From contig SFIQ01000004.1 of assembly GCA_004555265.1 (NCBI GenBank), positions 74,043-138,042 of the forward strand: DNA of 64,000 nt, given 5' to 3'. Numbering within the stretch: the stretch's first letter is position 1; every line of letters begins with the position of its first letter. Made by a program: the position numbers and the translations under genes. The notes beneath the pieces are model-generated. The model saw nothing but the letters and a program-made list of their open reading frames with translations. It was not told the origin of the DNA and did no database searches. Positions 35,199-44,530 of the stretch are shown here, piece after piece. The stretch comes from Ruminococcus sp. (GTDB lineage Bacteria; Bacillota; Clostridia; Oscillospirales; Acutalibacteraceae).

Positions 35199-36278
35199 AT
35201 GGCACAACATACAAAAAAAGCCTATTTGCTTTTGGAAGACGGTACCGTTTTTGAAGGCTTTTCTATGGGAAAAGCGGGTACGGCGGTCGGGGAAGTTGTC
35301 TTTAATACCTGTACCGCTTCTTATGAAGAACTGCTATCCGATCCGACCTATTACGGGCAAATCGTGGCGCAAACCTATCCTTTGGTCGGAAACCGCGGTG
35401 TTGCCGACGACGGCCGTGAGTCTGAAATTATGTCCAACGGCTATATTGTGCGGGAATGGTGCGATGCGCCCGAGGGCGGTGTATCTCTGCACGAATATCT
35501 TTTGCGTCGCGGGATTGTCGGCATATACGGGATTGACACAAGGCGCTTGACGCGCGCCCTGCGGGACAAAGGCTATATGAAAGGTGCCATAACCGAGTCG
35601 ATAGAAAAAAAAGAAAATTTACTGCGTGAAATTCGTGCCTATACCATTTCCGGCGCGGTGGAAGCCGTAACCATTCACAGCGCCGAAACCGTATCTGCGC
35701 CGCAGGAAAAATACCGTGTGGCAGTGTTAGACTACGGATTTCCGCGCGTGACGCTGGACGCGCTGACTGCTCGCGGATGCACCTTAGAGTTGTTGCCTGC
35801 CGCTTATACGGCAGAACAGGTGAAAGCGTTGTCGCCTGACGGGATTTTTCTTTCCGACGGGCCGGGCGACCCCGATGACAACCCTGTTTTTATTCAGCAT
35901 ATTCAAGAAATGACCAAGCTTGGCTTACCGATTTTTGCAATCGGCTTGGGGCATCAAATGCTGGCACTTTCCGTTGGGGCAGAGATTGAAAAAATGGCGC
36001 AGGGGCATCGCGGCTCCAATCAACCGGTTTTGGTTTGCGGGACGGCGCAATTTATGGTGACCGACCAAAATCACGGATATGCGGTTAAAGCCGAAACGGT
36101 TGCGCCGAGTGTTGCTGAAATTTCTATGACAAACTTGAATGACGGGTCAATTGAAGGTCTTTCTTACAAAGCGTTTTCGGCGATTTCCGTGCAGTTTACA
36201 CCAAACGGTGACCGCGACAGCAGTACATCATGGATTTTTGACCGTTTTGTTGCAATGCTCGAGGAGGCCAAGAAATGA
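35199..36278 (+). CDS. CarA-like protein lacking the glutaminase triad
   Basis: 359 aa, full CarA length and fold order: the N-terminal CarA domain (about 7-140, with DGTVFEGF, GIYGIDTRRLTR) and a class I amidotransferase domain (about 172-357, with LSDGPGDP, QGHRGSNQPV, DQNHGYAV). The catalytic Cys position in I-C-L-G-H-Q is Gly249 (AIGLGHQ). The His and Glu of H-P-E-A are Thr334 and Asn336 (QFTPNGD). It therefore cannot hydrolyse glutamine by the known mechanism. The frame is intact and overlaps carB by 4 bases. Best read as a pseudoenzyme subunit, perhaps structural or regulatory; the role is unknown. Confidence 0.9.
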   Translation: MAQHTKKAYLLLEDGTVFEGFSMGKAGTAVGEVVFNTCTASYEELLSDPTYYGQIVAQTYPLVGNRGVADDGRESEIMSNGYIVREWCDAPEGGVSLHEYLLRRGIVGIYGIDTRRLTRALRDKGYMKGAITESIEKKENLLREIRAYTISGAVEAVTIHSAETVSAPQEKYRVAVLDYGFPRVTLDALTARGCTLELLPAAYTAEQVKALSPDGIFLSDGPGDPDDNPVFIQHIQEMTKLGLPIFAIGLGHQMLALSVGAEIEKMAQGHRGSNQPVLVCGTAQFMVTDQNHGYAVKAETVAPSVAEISMTNLNDGSIEGLSYKAFSAISVQFTPNGDRDSSTSWIFDRFVAMLEEAKK

Positions 36279-39274
36279 AACAGACATACAAAAAAATCCT
36301 GGTCATTGGCGCAGGTCCCGTGGTGATTGGGCAGTCCGGTGAATATGATTATGCGGGTACACAAATGTTAACGGTGTTAAAGCAGGAGGGTGTGCAGTCC
36401 GTGGTGGTTAACTCCAATCCGACCACGGTGATGACAGACCGCAATCTCGCAGATATCGTGTATATTGAGCCGCTGAATGGAGAAACTGTCAAAAAAATTA
36501 TTGAAGCGGAACAGCCCAACGCCATTTTGGCAACCGCGGGCGGCAAAACCGGTTTGGAAATTTGTTTGGAACTGTCTCAAAACGGCTATTTAGAAGAGCA
36601 TGGCACGGTTTTGCTCGGTGCACAGCCCGATGTGATAAAGAGTGTGCATAACGCGCAGGCACTGCAAACGATGTTGTCAGAAGCTGATGAGCCGTATTTG
36701 CCGTCAGCGATTGTCAGTTCCGAAATCGAAGCGCTGGATTTTGCAAGTACGGTGGGGTATCCTGTTTCCTGCAAATCGGCATTTTCACCGGAAGGCGGCG
36801 CATTTGTACGCTGTAATACCGCCGAAGAGTTGGAAGAATGCTTTGCTTCCTGTGCACAGAAATCGTTGGTTGGGCAAGCCATGCTTGAAAAATGCGTGGA
36901 AGGCTATAAGGAAATTGCATTCTGCTGTGTGCGCGACGCCGCGGACAACTGCATCAGCATTTGCAGTACGGAGAATATTGACGCGGTCGGCGTGCATGAC
37001 GGCGACAGTATTGTGGTGTTGCCTGCGCAGACCCTAACCGATGCGCAAACCTCCAAACTGCGCCGTACCGCCCGCAAATTGGCGCGACGGCTCCAAATTG
37101 AGGGCGTTTGTATGGTTCGTTTTGCCGTACACCCCGAAACCGGCGACTATATTGTATTGGGCGTTGAGCCGCAGTTGAACCGTACCTCCGCTTTGATTTC
37201 CAAGGCAACGGGGTATCCGATTGCGGCTGTGTGCGCGAAAATTGCGCTTGGGTATAAGTTGTATGAAATCCGCAATGAGATTACAGGCGTGACAACGGCG
37301 GCGAATGAGCCAGCAATAGACTATTGTGCCGTAAAAGTCCCGAAATGGTCATTTGAGCATTTTGGTGATGAAACGACGCGCACACTCGGTGAAATAATGC
37401 AGGCGACCGGTGAAGCGTTTGCCATTGGCACGAGTTTTGAATTGGCATTTTTAAAAGCCATTCGCTCGATGAATCCGAAAACGGAATTCATTGCATTGCC
37501 GAAACTTCGCTTGGCAACGGATGATGAACTGTCCGTATTATTGCATTCACGCGATAATGAGCGGATTTTTGCCGTGTATGAGGCAATTAAACGCGGTGTT
37601 TCTTTGGAAAAAATTCGAGAAATCACCAAAATTGATATGTATTATCTTTTAAAACTCAAAAATATTGCAGATACCGAACTTGCTTTGCGCGCGGGGTATA
37701 CAAAAGAAACGTATGCATATGCCAAATCCATCGGCTTTTTAGACAGCGCGATTGCGAAATTCTGCGACATGGAGGACTTACCGGATAAGCGCTTTTCTGC
37801 CTACAACACTGTGGATACCTGTGCGGCGGAATTTGATGTGCAAAAACCGTATTTTTACTCCGCTTGGGATGAGGATAATGAAGCGGCCATGTATTTGGGT
37901 GTACACCCGAGCAAAAAAACAAAAATTTTGGTGGTCGGCGCAGGGCCTACCTCAATCGGCTTGGGGGCTGACCGTGATTATGCCGCCTATCAAGCGTTGC
38001 ACACTTTAAAGGATTTCGGATATGAAACCGTTATGCTCAACAACAATCCTGCCGCCAATACGACGGATTTTTCAGCGGCGGACAAATTATATGTTGACCC
38101 GATTACCGAGGAAGATGTGGTCAATGTGGCGGCAACCGAGCGTCCCGACGGCGCCATTTTGGTGTTCGGCGGCGGGGAAGCCCTGCGCAAATCCGAAGCT
38201 TTGGAGAAAATGGGTGTGACAGTATACGGTGCAGACGCGACCATACACAAAAAACTGAAAAATAAAATTGAGTTTTTTGATATTTTAGACCGCTTGAATA
38301 TTCGCCATACGGGTTCTCGCCGCGTATTTATCGGCAAAGGTGTTGCGGTAGATGTGCTTACGGATGGTGAAGAATTCTTAATCCCCGGGATTTATGAGTA
38401 TATTGAAAAAGCGCAGGTACACGCAGGCGACTCGATTTCCGTCTATCCGACTGTTTCGCTTTCACAGGCGCTCAAAGATGAGGTCATTGAGTTTACCGGC
38501 AGATTGGTGCGCGAATTAAAAGTAAAAGGTCTTTTAAACATTCAGTTTGTTGTATATGATAACGCGGTATATATGACAACAGCGAGCGTAGTTGCAACGC
38601 GGAATATTCCGTTTATGAGCAAAGCGACTGCGTTGCCGATTGTGGAACTTGCCGTACGGTTAATGCTTGGCGAAAGCCTGCGGGACATCGGCATTGGTAC
38701 GGGACTTTACAAAGAGCCTGCACGGTATTTTGTGCGCGTGCCTGTGTTCAGTTTTGAATCACTTGCAGGGGCGGATATTCAGCTCGGCGACGAAATGAAA
38801 TCCACAGGGGAAGTGATGGGCGTTGCGGATACCTTTGATGAAGCATTACTCAAAGGCTTTATAGCCTCCGGTATGCGGATTAAACGCACGGGCGGTGTGC
38901 TGATTTCCGTTGCAGATACCGACAAGCAAGCCTGTGTGCCGCTGTCGGATGCTTTTTTACAGCAGGAGTTTAAAATCTACGCGACATCCAATACGGCAAA
39001 ACTTTTGAATGCCAATCATGTGGCGGCAAATGCTGTGCGGAAAATCCACGAGGGCGAGCCGAATACCTTGACGCTGATTTTGAAAAATCGGCTGTCTTAC
39101 TTGGTCTCCACCGCCCAAAACGGACCAAAAATCAACGAGGACGATGTGCGCATTCGCAGAACGGCACTGTTACGGCGTATTCCGGTTTTGCCGTCGGTGG
39201 AAACCGCATCGGCTTTGGCACATTGTCTTGCAAAAAATGATGCGGTTGAGGAACTGCGCGTACAACCGCTTTAA
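36275..39274 (+). CDS. CarB-like protein with degenerate ATP-grasp sites
   Basis: 999 aa, about 70 shorter than CarB. Both halves are recognisable (ILVIGAGPVVIGQSGEYDYAG at 8-28; ILVVGAGPTSIG at 551-562), as are the oligomerisation region (about 400-535, VDTCAAEF) and the C-terminal MGS-like allosteric domain (about 880-999). In half 1 the metal/ATP triad E-x-N-x-R is G296-x-E298-x-Q300 and the GGSGGG loop is gone. In half 2 the triad is T769, S771, V773, and about 60 residues of the ATP-grasp B-subdomain (with the R-P-S-Y-V-L-G-G motif) are missing after about 680. No stop or frameshift is present. Carbamoyl-phosphate synthesis looks impossible; allosteric UMP/IMP binding might remain. Confidence 0.9.
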   Translation: MKQTYKKILVIGAGPVVIGQSGEYDYAGTQMLTVLKQEGVQSVVVNSNPTTVMTDRNLADIVYIEPLNGETVKKIIEAEQPNAILATAGGKTGLEICLELSQNGYLEEHGTVLLGAQPDVIKSVHNAQALQTMLSEADEPYLPSAIVSSEIEALDFASTVGYPVSCKSAFSPEGGAFVRCNTAEELEECFASCAQKSLVGQAMLEKCVEGYKEIAFCCVRDAADNCISICSTENIDAVGVHDGDSIVVLPAQTLTDAQTSKLRRTARKLARRLQIEGVCMVRFAVHPETGDYIVLGVEPQLNRTSALISKATGYPIAAVCAKIALGYKLYEIRNEITGVTTAANEPAIDYCAVKVPKWSFEHFGDETTRTLGEIMQATGEAFAIGTSFELAFLKAIRSMNPKTEFIALPKLRLATDDELSVLLHSRDNERIFAVYEAIKRGVSLEKIREITKIDMYYLLKLKNIADTELALRAGYTKETYAYAKSIGFLDSAIAKFCDMEDLPDKRFSAYNTVDTCAAEFDVQKPYFYSAWDEDNEAAMYLGVHPSKKTKILVVGAGPTSIGLGADRDYAAYQALHTLKDFGYETVMLNNNPAANTTDFSAADKLYVDPITEEDVVNVAATERPDGAILVFGGGEALRKSEALEKMGVTVYGADATIHKKLKNKIEFFDILDRLNIRHTGSRRVFIGKGVAVDVLTDGEEFLIPGIYEYIEKAQVHAGDSISVYPTVSLSQALKDEVIEFTGRLVRELKVKGLLNIQFVVYDNAVYMTTASVVATRNIPFMSKATALPIVELAVRLMLGESLRDIGIGTGLYKEPARYFVRVPVFSFESLAGADIQLGDEMKSTGEVMGVADTFDEALLKGFIASGMRIKRTGGVLISVADTDKQACVPLSDAFLQQEFKIYATSNTAKLLNANHVAANAVRKIHEGEPNTLTLILKNRLSYLVSTAQNGPKINEDDVRIRRTALLRRIPVLPSVETASALAHCLAKNDAVEELRVQPL

Positions 39275-39287
39275 GAAGGAGAATTTT

Positions 39288-40055
39288 ATGGTTCAGGCGT
39301 ATTTTAAAATCCAATCAGTTGAAAAACTCAACGCGTCCACATATAGTTTTGTCATAGACTGTCCTGTCTTGGCAAGGGAAAGTTGGTGTGGGCGGTTTGT
39401 CAATATTCAATGCGGCGAAAAAACCTTACGCCGCCCGATTTCGATTTCCGAAATTGACCAAGCGAACGGCACAATTACCATTGTGTTTGAGGTGCGCGGC
39501 GAGGGTACAGCTTGGTTGGCGACCAGAAAAGCCGGCGACGAACTCAATATTTTAGGACCTTTGGGCAACGGTTTTTTTCCTGACAAGGATAAGCCCGCCA
39601 TTTTCATCGGCGGTGGTATCGGTTGCCCGCCCATGCTCGGTGCGGCGCAGGATTACGGTGAGAATGCCGAGGCGATTTTGGGATTTCGCTCCAAAGAGCA
39701 GTTGATTCTCTTGGATAAATTTAAACGGTGCTGTCAAAGCATCGCAGTCACAACGAATGACGGTTCTTATGGTACAAAAGGATTTGTAACAGATATTTTA
39801 AAAGACAAATTACACGAAAAGCCGGATTGCGTGGTGTATGCCTGCGGGCCGATGCCGATGCTCAAAGGCGTTGCGGCAATGTGTGCAGAATACAATGTTC
39901 AATGCTATGTTTCGTTGGAACAGCGTATGGGTTGCGGAATCGGCGCTTGTTTGGTATGCGCTTGTAAAACCCAAGAGCAAGACGGCGAGCATATGCGCCA
40001 TGTCTGCAAAAACGGCCCTGTATTTGATGCGAAGGAGGTCGATTTCAATGGCTGA
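39288..40055 (+). CDS. pyrK: Dihydroorotate dehydrogenase electron-transfer subunit
   Basis: 255 aa from ATG 39288 (AAGAAGGAG upstream). It carries electrons from PyrD to NAD+ through FAD and a [2Fe-2S] cluster. FAD binding: LRRPISISE (about 45-53). NAD-binding: FIGGGIGCPPML (about 106-117). The cluster cysteines are in CGIGACLVCACK (about 212-223), plus a Cys in RHVCKNGP. It overlaps pyrD by 8 bases. Confidence 0.95.
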   Translation: MVQAYFKIQSVEKLNASTYSFVIDCPVLARESWCGRFVNIQCGEKTLRRPISISEIDQANGTITIVFEVRGEGTAWLATRKAGDELNILGPLGNGFFPDKDKPAIFIGGGIGCPPMLGAAQDYGENAEAILGFRSKEQLILLDKFKRCCQSIAVTTNDGSYGTKGFVTDILKDKLHEKPDCVVYACGPMPMLKGVAAMCAEYNVQCYVSLEQRMGCGIGACLVCACKTQEQDGEHMRHVCKNGPVFDAKEVDFNG

Positions 40056-40959
40056 TTTGCGTGTGAACATTGCGGGGGTGGAATTTAAAAATCCCGTTAT
40101 TACCGCCAGCGGCACATTCGGCTTTGGGCAGGAATATGCGCGGATTTATGATATTTCCCGTTTGGGCGGTATTTCCTGCAAAGGTACAACACTGCACGAG
40201 CGTCCCGGCAATCCCGCACCGCGTATTGCTGAAACACCGTCCGGCATTTTGAACAGCGTCGGTCTGCAAAATCCGGGTGTGGATGCCTTTATTCGGGATG
40301 ATTTGCCGTTTTTAAAAAAGCAAAACACTGTGGTTATCGCCAATATTGCGGGCAGTCAGGTGGAGGATTATGTTGAAACCGTCCGCCGCTTACAGGGCTC
40401 GGGCGTGGATATGATTGAACTGAATATCTCCTGTCCGAATGTCAAAGAGGGTGGGGTTTCGTTCGGTACATCGGCGAAAAGTGTTGAAAATATCACAAAA
40501 CAGGTGAAAGCGGTAGCCGAGCAGCCGTTGATGATTAAACTGACGCCCAATGTGACGGATATTACTGAAACGGCCGCGGCGGCAGAAGCAGGCGGCGCCG
40601 ACGCCGTTTCCTTAATCAATACCATAACGGGGATGAAAATTGACATTAACACCCGTCGTCCCATTCTGAAAAACAACACGGGCGGTATGTCGGGTGCGGC
40701 AGTATTCCCCGTAGCCCTTCGCATGGTATGGCAGGTTGCAAACCGCGTGAAAATTCCCGTGGTCGGTATGGGCGGTATCACGAAATGGCAAGATGCCGTA
40801 GAAATGCTTTTGGCAGGTGCCTCTGCGGTGCAAATCGGTACGGCGAATTTTACCGATGCGTATACCCCGTTAAAGGTGATTGCGGGCATAAACGAGTATT
40901 TGGACGCACACGGCGAAAAATCCGTGTCAGATATTGTCGGCAAGGTACAGGTATGGTGA
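40048..40959 (+). CDS. pyrD: Dihydroorotate dehydrogenase, type 1B catalytic subunit
   Basis: 303 aa from ATG 40048 (GAAGGAGG upstream). It oxidises dihydroorotate to orotate with FMN. The class 1 catalytic cysteine is in ELNISCPNVKEGG (about 122-134); FMN is held by SGTFGFG (about 20-26), IKLTPN and GMGGITKWQDA. It pairs with PyrK. Key residues are intact. Confidence 0.96.
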   Translation: MADLRVNIAGVEFKNPVITASGTFGFGQEYARIYDISRLGGISCKGTTLHERPGNPAPRIAETPSGILNSVGLQNPGVDAFIRDDLPFLKKQNTVVIANIAGSQVEDYVETVRRLQGSGVDMIELNISCPNVKEGGVSFGTSAKSVENITKQVKAVAEQPLMIKLTPNVTDITETAAAAEAGGADAVSLINTITGMKIDINTRRPILKNNTGGMSGAAVFPVALRMVWQVANRVKIPVVGMGGITKWQDAVEMLLAGASAVQIGTANFTDAYTPLKVIAGINEYLDAHGEKSVSDIVGKVQVW

Positions 40960-41366
40960 TTTTATCTGTGGATTACGGCGATGCACGCACCGGCATTGCC
41001 GTATGTGATAAATTTGAAATGTTGGCGTCTCCCGTAACGGTCATTCATGAAAAAAACGCCGAAAAAGTTGCAGAAGCGGTGGCAAAAATTGCCCAAGAAA
41101 AGCGTGCGGAGCTGGTTGTGCTGGGACTACCGAAAAATATGGACGGCTCAGAGGGCTTTCGTGCGGAGCATTGCCGTTCATTTTCGGCACTTTTGCAGAC
41201 CAAAACCGATTTGCCGCTGGATTTTCAGGATGAACGCTTAACCACGGTTTCCGCACACCAAGCGTTGAATTTGACCGACACGCGCGGCAAAAAACGGAAA
41301 GAAATCGTTGACGCGGTTTCTGCCGTCATTATTTTAGAGGATTACCTTAGAAAAAGGAAAAATTAA
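40953..41366 (+). CDS. ruvX: RuvX/YqgF family RNase H-fold nuclease (putative Holliday junction resolvase)
   Basis: 137 aa from ATG 40953, overlapping pyrD by 7 bases. Conserved acidic residues are in SVDYGDARTGIAVCD (about 5-19), FQDERLTTVSA (about 97-107) and EIVDAVSAVIILEDYL (about 118-133). The family matures 16S rRNA precursor ends in E. coli and was first proposed as a resolvase. It is the last gene of the PBP-pyr run. Confidence 0.92.
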   Translation: MVILSVDYGDARTGIAVCDKFEMLASPVTVIHEKNAEKVAEAVAKIAQEKRAELVVLGLPKNMDGSEGFRAEHCRSFSALLQTKTDLPLDFQDERLTTVSAHQALNLTDTRGKKRKEIVDAVSAVIILEDYLRKRKN

Positions 41367-41392
41367 CATCGCCCACAAAGCGACAAAATTTC

Positions 41393-41429
41393 AACCCCGA
41401 AACCGTTATAATTACGGTATCGGGGTTTT
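41393..41429 (+). terminator. Rho-independent terminator after ruvX
   Basis: A 14-bp stem AACCCCGAAACCGT / ACGGTATCGGGGTT with one mismatch, followed by TTTC. It ends the PBP-pyr-ruvX transcript. Confidence 0.8.
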
Positions 41430-41447
41430 CCTGTGGGAGGTGACGCG

Positions 41448-42341
41448 TTGGTAATCTATGCGGATATTCTGGTTGTTATCAATCTGTTTGTAAACTATTT
41501 TCTGTTGCTGATTACAAAACGAATTTTGCGTGTATGTGTGCGACGCATTCGGATTTTATGCGGCGCGGTTTTTGGGGGACTGTATTCCCTGATTATTTTT
41601 GCTCCCGCATTGCCCATTGCTGTAACGGCGCTTTTTCATATGGCGGCCGTTGGAATTCTCGTTTTGATTTCTTTTCCGACGAACACGGTGAAAGCCTACT
41701 TTAAAGCCTATGCGGCATTTTTCGCTGTCAATTTCGGCTTCGGTGGCGCAATGCTTGCCGTGTGGCTCGTGTTCCGGCCAAACGGAATGGTGTATCAAAA
41801 CGGCGCCGTCTATTTTGACATCAGTATGCAGACTTTACTGCTGAGCACCGTATTTTGCTATATCCTGTTTTCGGTGTTTTTTGCTTTGTTAAAACGAAAG
41901 GCACCGGACAATCGGCTGTATACCGTACTGCTTCAAAACGGCAATAAATCTGTGCATACGAAAGCGCTGTTGGATACAGGCAATACGCTCTCTGACGGAT
42001 TTTCCGATACACCGATTTTAATTGCGACAGAGCGTATTTTACATAAATTGGCAACCGAAGACGCGCAAGCCTTCCTACGCGGCGATATTCCGCAAGTGCA
42101 AAAGACATCGTTTCGTTTTATCCCTTATGGAACTGTGCACGGAAGCGGTGTGATGCGCGGCATTGTGATTGATACCGCTTCTTTGCCCAAAGAGGGCATT
42201 TTGGTTCAAAAGCCCGTATTGGTACAGAGCACGGAAAACTTTGATACAAGTGAATACGAAGTCATACTCAGCAATCAATTTTTTGAACGAGGAGAGAAAA
42301 ACCGTGTGTTTCAAACTACAAAAGATTCTGTTAAAAATTAA
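41448..42341 (+). CDS. spoIIGA: Sigma-E processing peptidase SpoIIGA
   Basis: 297 aa from TTG 41448, with GGGAGGTG at 41435-41442. Five N-terminal membrane helices (about 1-150) lead to a cytoplasmic aspartic-protease-like domain with the active site ALLDTGNTLSD (Asp176). It cleaves the pro-sequence of SigE in the mother cell after a SpoIIR signal. The 3' end overlaps sigE by 38 bases, the normal arrangement. Confidence 0.94.
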   Translation: MVIYADILVVINLFVNYFLLLITKRILRVCVRRIRILCGAVFGGLYSLIIFAPALPIAVTALFHMAAVGILVLISFPTNTVKAYFKAYAAFFAVNFGFGGAMLAVWLVFRPNGMVYQNGAVYFDISMQTLLLSTVFCYILFSVFFALLKRKAPDNRLYTVLLQNGNKSVHTKALLDTGNTLSDGFSDTPILIATERILHKLATEDAQAFLRGDIPQVQKTSFRFIPYGTVHGSGVMRGIVIDTASLPKEGILVQKPVLVQSTENFDTSEYEVILSNQFFERGEKNRVFQTTKDSVKN

Positions 42342-43008
42342 AAGTTGGTTTTGTAAAGGCGAACTGCACTACATTAACGGTGCGCAATCATTACCCGAAC
42401 CGCTGAGCAAGGCCGAAGAAGACGCACTTCTTACCCGCCTTGCGAACGGGGAAAAGGAAGTGCGGGAGGACTTAATTGTGCACAATCTTCGATTGGTGGT
42501 GTATATTGCCAAAAAGTTTGAAAGTTCAGGCGTCAATATTGAAGATTTAATTTCTATCGGCACAATCGGGTTGATTAAAGCAGTCAACACTTTTCGACCG
42601 GAAAAAAATATTAAGCTTGCCACATACGCTTCACGCTGTATAGAAAATGAAATATTAATGTTTTTACGCAAAACCGTCGCACATAAGGCGGATGTTTCGA
42701 TTGACGAGCCGTTAAATGTGGATTGGGACGGGAATGAACTGCTTTTATCGGATATTTTGGGAAGCGCCGCCGACGAAATCCACGAGGGCGTGGAATATGA
42801 CGACGAAAAACGGGTGTTATTGCAAAGCGTGCAAATGCTCCCGCAACGCGAGCGGACGATTATGTGCCTGCGCTTCGGCATCGGTGGGGGAAGGGAGTAT
42901 ACGCAAAAAGAGGTTGCAGAGCTTTTGGGAATTTCACAGAGTTATATTTCCCGCCTTGAAAAACGGATTTTGGAACGGTTGCGAAAAGATATGGAAAAAG
43001 CGGTATAG
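42304..43008 (+). CDS. sigE: RNA polymerase sporulation sigma factor SigE (pro-sigma-E)
   Basis: 234 aa from GTG 42304 (GAGGAGAG upstream). It directs the early mother-cell programme. A basic, hydrophobic pro-sequence (about 1-25) ends at the cleavage region ELHYINGAQSLPEPL, comparable with YYIGGSEALPPPL of B. subtilis. Region 2 is LRLVVYIAKKFESSGVNIEDLISIGTIGLIK-like (about 62-92) and region 4 holds QKEVAELLGISQSYISRLE (about 203-221). Unlike many Firmicutes, no sigG follows. Confidence 0.96.
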   Translation: MCFKLQKILLKIKSWFCKGELHYINGAQSLPEPLSKAEEDALLTRLANGEKEVREDLIVHNLRLVVYIAKKFESSGVNIEDLISIGTIGLIKAVNTFRPEKNIKLATYASRCIENEILMFLRKTVAHKADVSIDEPLNVDWDGNELLLSDILGSAADEIHEGVEYDDEKRVLLQSVQMLPQRERTIMCLRFGIGGGREYTQKEVAELLGISQSYISRLEKRILERLRKDMEKAV

Positions 43009-43098
43009 TACACAACAAAAATATGGTCGTGGATTTAACAAAAAGACTATGCATTTTGCAAAATTTGTGGTACAATAGCCATTGTAGTTTTATGAAAG

Positions 43099-44520
43099 TT
43101 GTGCGTGATATCTTTGGTCTTTTCCAGCTTGACTTTTTTATACATTTTCCTGCCGATTTGTTTGGTATTTTATTTTTTGACCAACCGTATCAAAGTTCGT
43201 AACGCCGTGCTTTTGGTGTTTTCTCTCCTGTTTTACGCATGGGGAGAGCCGAAGTATATCCTTTTAATGGTTGCCACAACGGCGGTGGATTTTTTTGCGG
43301 GGCTTTTTATCGAAAAATACAGAGGAACGAAAAAAGCGAATCTGTTTTTAACCTTAGCGGTGGTTTTGACGCTTTCGTCGCTCGGTGTGTTTAAGTATTT
43401 TGACTTTTTTGCCGAGAGCGCCAACAGTTTCATGCATATCCACATTCCGCTTTTAGGGCTTTCTTTACCCATTGGTATTTCATTTTACACCTTCCAGGCG
43501 CTGACCTATGTTGTCGATGTATATCGGGGAAAAGTCCCCGTTCAACCGTACTTTTATAAATTGCTGTTGTATGTATCGATGTTTCCGCAGTTAATTGCGG
43601 GGCCGATTGTGCGGTACAACGATGTTTGTCGGCAGTTGGAAACGCGCACCTGCACCTTTCAAAAAGCGGCAAACGGAACACTGCGTTTTTGCGTCGGTCT
43701 GTTAAAAAAGGTTTTGATTGCAAATTATGCGGGCGAATTAACCGAGAAATTGCTCGGCGGGAATTTGTCCGAATTAACCGCGCTCGGTGCGTGGGTAGGG
43801 ATTGCCGCGTACACCTTGCAGATTTATTTTGATTTTTCCGGCTATTCCGATATGGCAATCGGCTTAGGGCAGTTATTCGGATTTGAGTTCCCCGAAAATT
43901 TTCGCTATCCGTATGCCGCACGCAGCGTCAGCGACTTTTGGCGTCGCTGGCATATGACTTTAAGCAGTTTTTTTCGGGACTATGTCTACATACCCCTTGG
44001 CGGCAACCGTAAGCGCTGGGCGGTCAATATGCTGCTTGTTTGGCTTTTGACGGGCCTTTGGCACGGTGCAAGTTGGAATTTTGTTTTGTGGGGACTGTAC
44101 TATTTTGTATTCCTGATGTTGGAAAAAATCTATCTCGAAAAACGCTTGGAGACGCTTCCGAAAGCTGTGCAACACATCTATACGATGTTGGTTGTCCTGT
44201 TTGGCTGGGTATTTTTCTATTTTGAGGATCTATCCGCCATCAAAGCGTTTTTCATTTCTGCTTTCGGCGGGCACGGTTTTTTGAACTTAACGCAAAGCAC
44301 AGTGTGTGTAAACTATATTGCGGTTTTACTCGTCGGTGCGGTACTTTCTTGCCCGATACTGCCGTATTTGAAAACCGTTGCACACCGACTGTCTGCCAAA
44401 CGGCTCGGCAGGGCTTCGCTCAACACCGCTTGCTTGCTGTTTGCGGTTGGTGCTTTGGCTGTTGCCACCGCCGCCTTGGTGGGGACAAGCTATAATCCGT
44501 TTTTGTATTTCCGTTTTTAA
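43099..44520 (+). CDS. MBOAT family membrane O-acyltransferase
   Basis: Up to 473 aa. The start is uncertain: TTG 43099 is the longest; GTG 43105 and TTG 43114 are alternatives, the last giving the family-typical MVFSSLTFL start. About 10-12 membrane helices. The AlgI/DltB-like motifs LPIGISFYTFQALTY (about 119-133), SDFWRRWHMTLSSFFRDYVYIPLGG (in two parts, about 276-300) and LTGLWHGASWNFVLWG (about 316-331, catalytic His) are intact. It probably acylates an exopolysaccharide or cell-wall polymer with the neighbouring DHHW-like protein. Confidence 0.9.
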   Translation: MCVISLVFSSLTFLYIFLPICLVFYFLTNRIKVRNAVLLVFSLLFYAWGEPKYILLMVATTAVDFFAGLFIEKYRGTKKANLFLTLAVVLTLSSLGVFKYFDFFAESANSFMHIHIPLLGLSLPIGISFYTFQALTYVVDVYRGKVPVQPYFYKLLLYVSMFPQLIAGPIVRYNDVCRQLETRTCTFQKAANGTLRFCVGLLKKVLIANYAGELTEKLLGGNLSELTALGAWVGIAAYTLQIYFDFSGYSDMAIGLGQLFGFEFPENFRYPYAARSVSDFWRRWHMTLSSFFRDYVYIPLGGNRKRWAVNMLLVWLLTGLWHGASWNFVLWGLYYFVFLMLEKIYLEKRLETLPKAVQHIYTMLVVLFGWVFFYFEDLSAIKAFFISAFGGHGFLNLTQSTVCVNYIAVLLVGAVLSCPILPYLKTVAHRLSAKRLGRASLNTACLLFAVGALAVATAALVGTSYNPFLYFRF

Positions 44521-44530
44521 GGGTATTATG

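Noticed and set aside
42304..43098. sigG expected after sigE
   Set aside because: The next gene is an MBOAT acyltransferase; no second sigma factor frame is present here.
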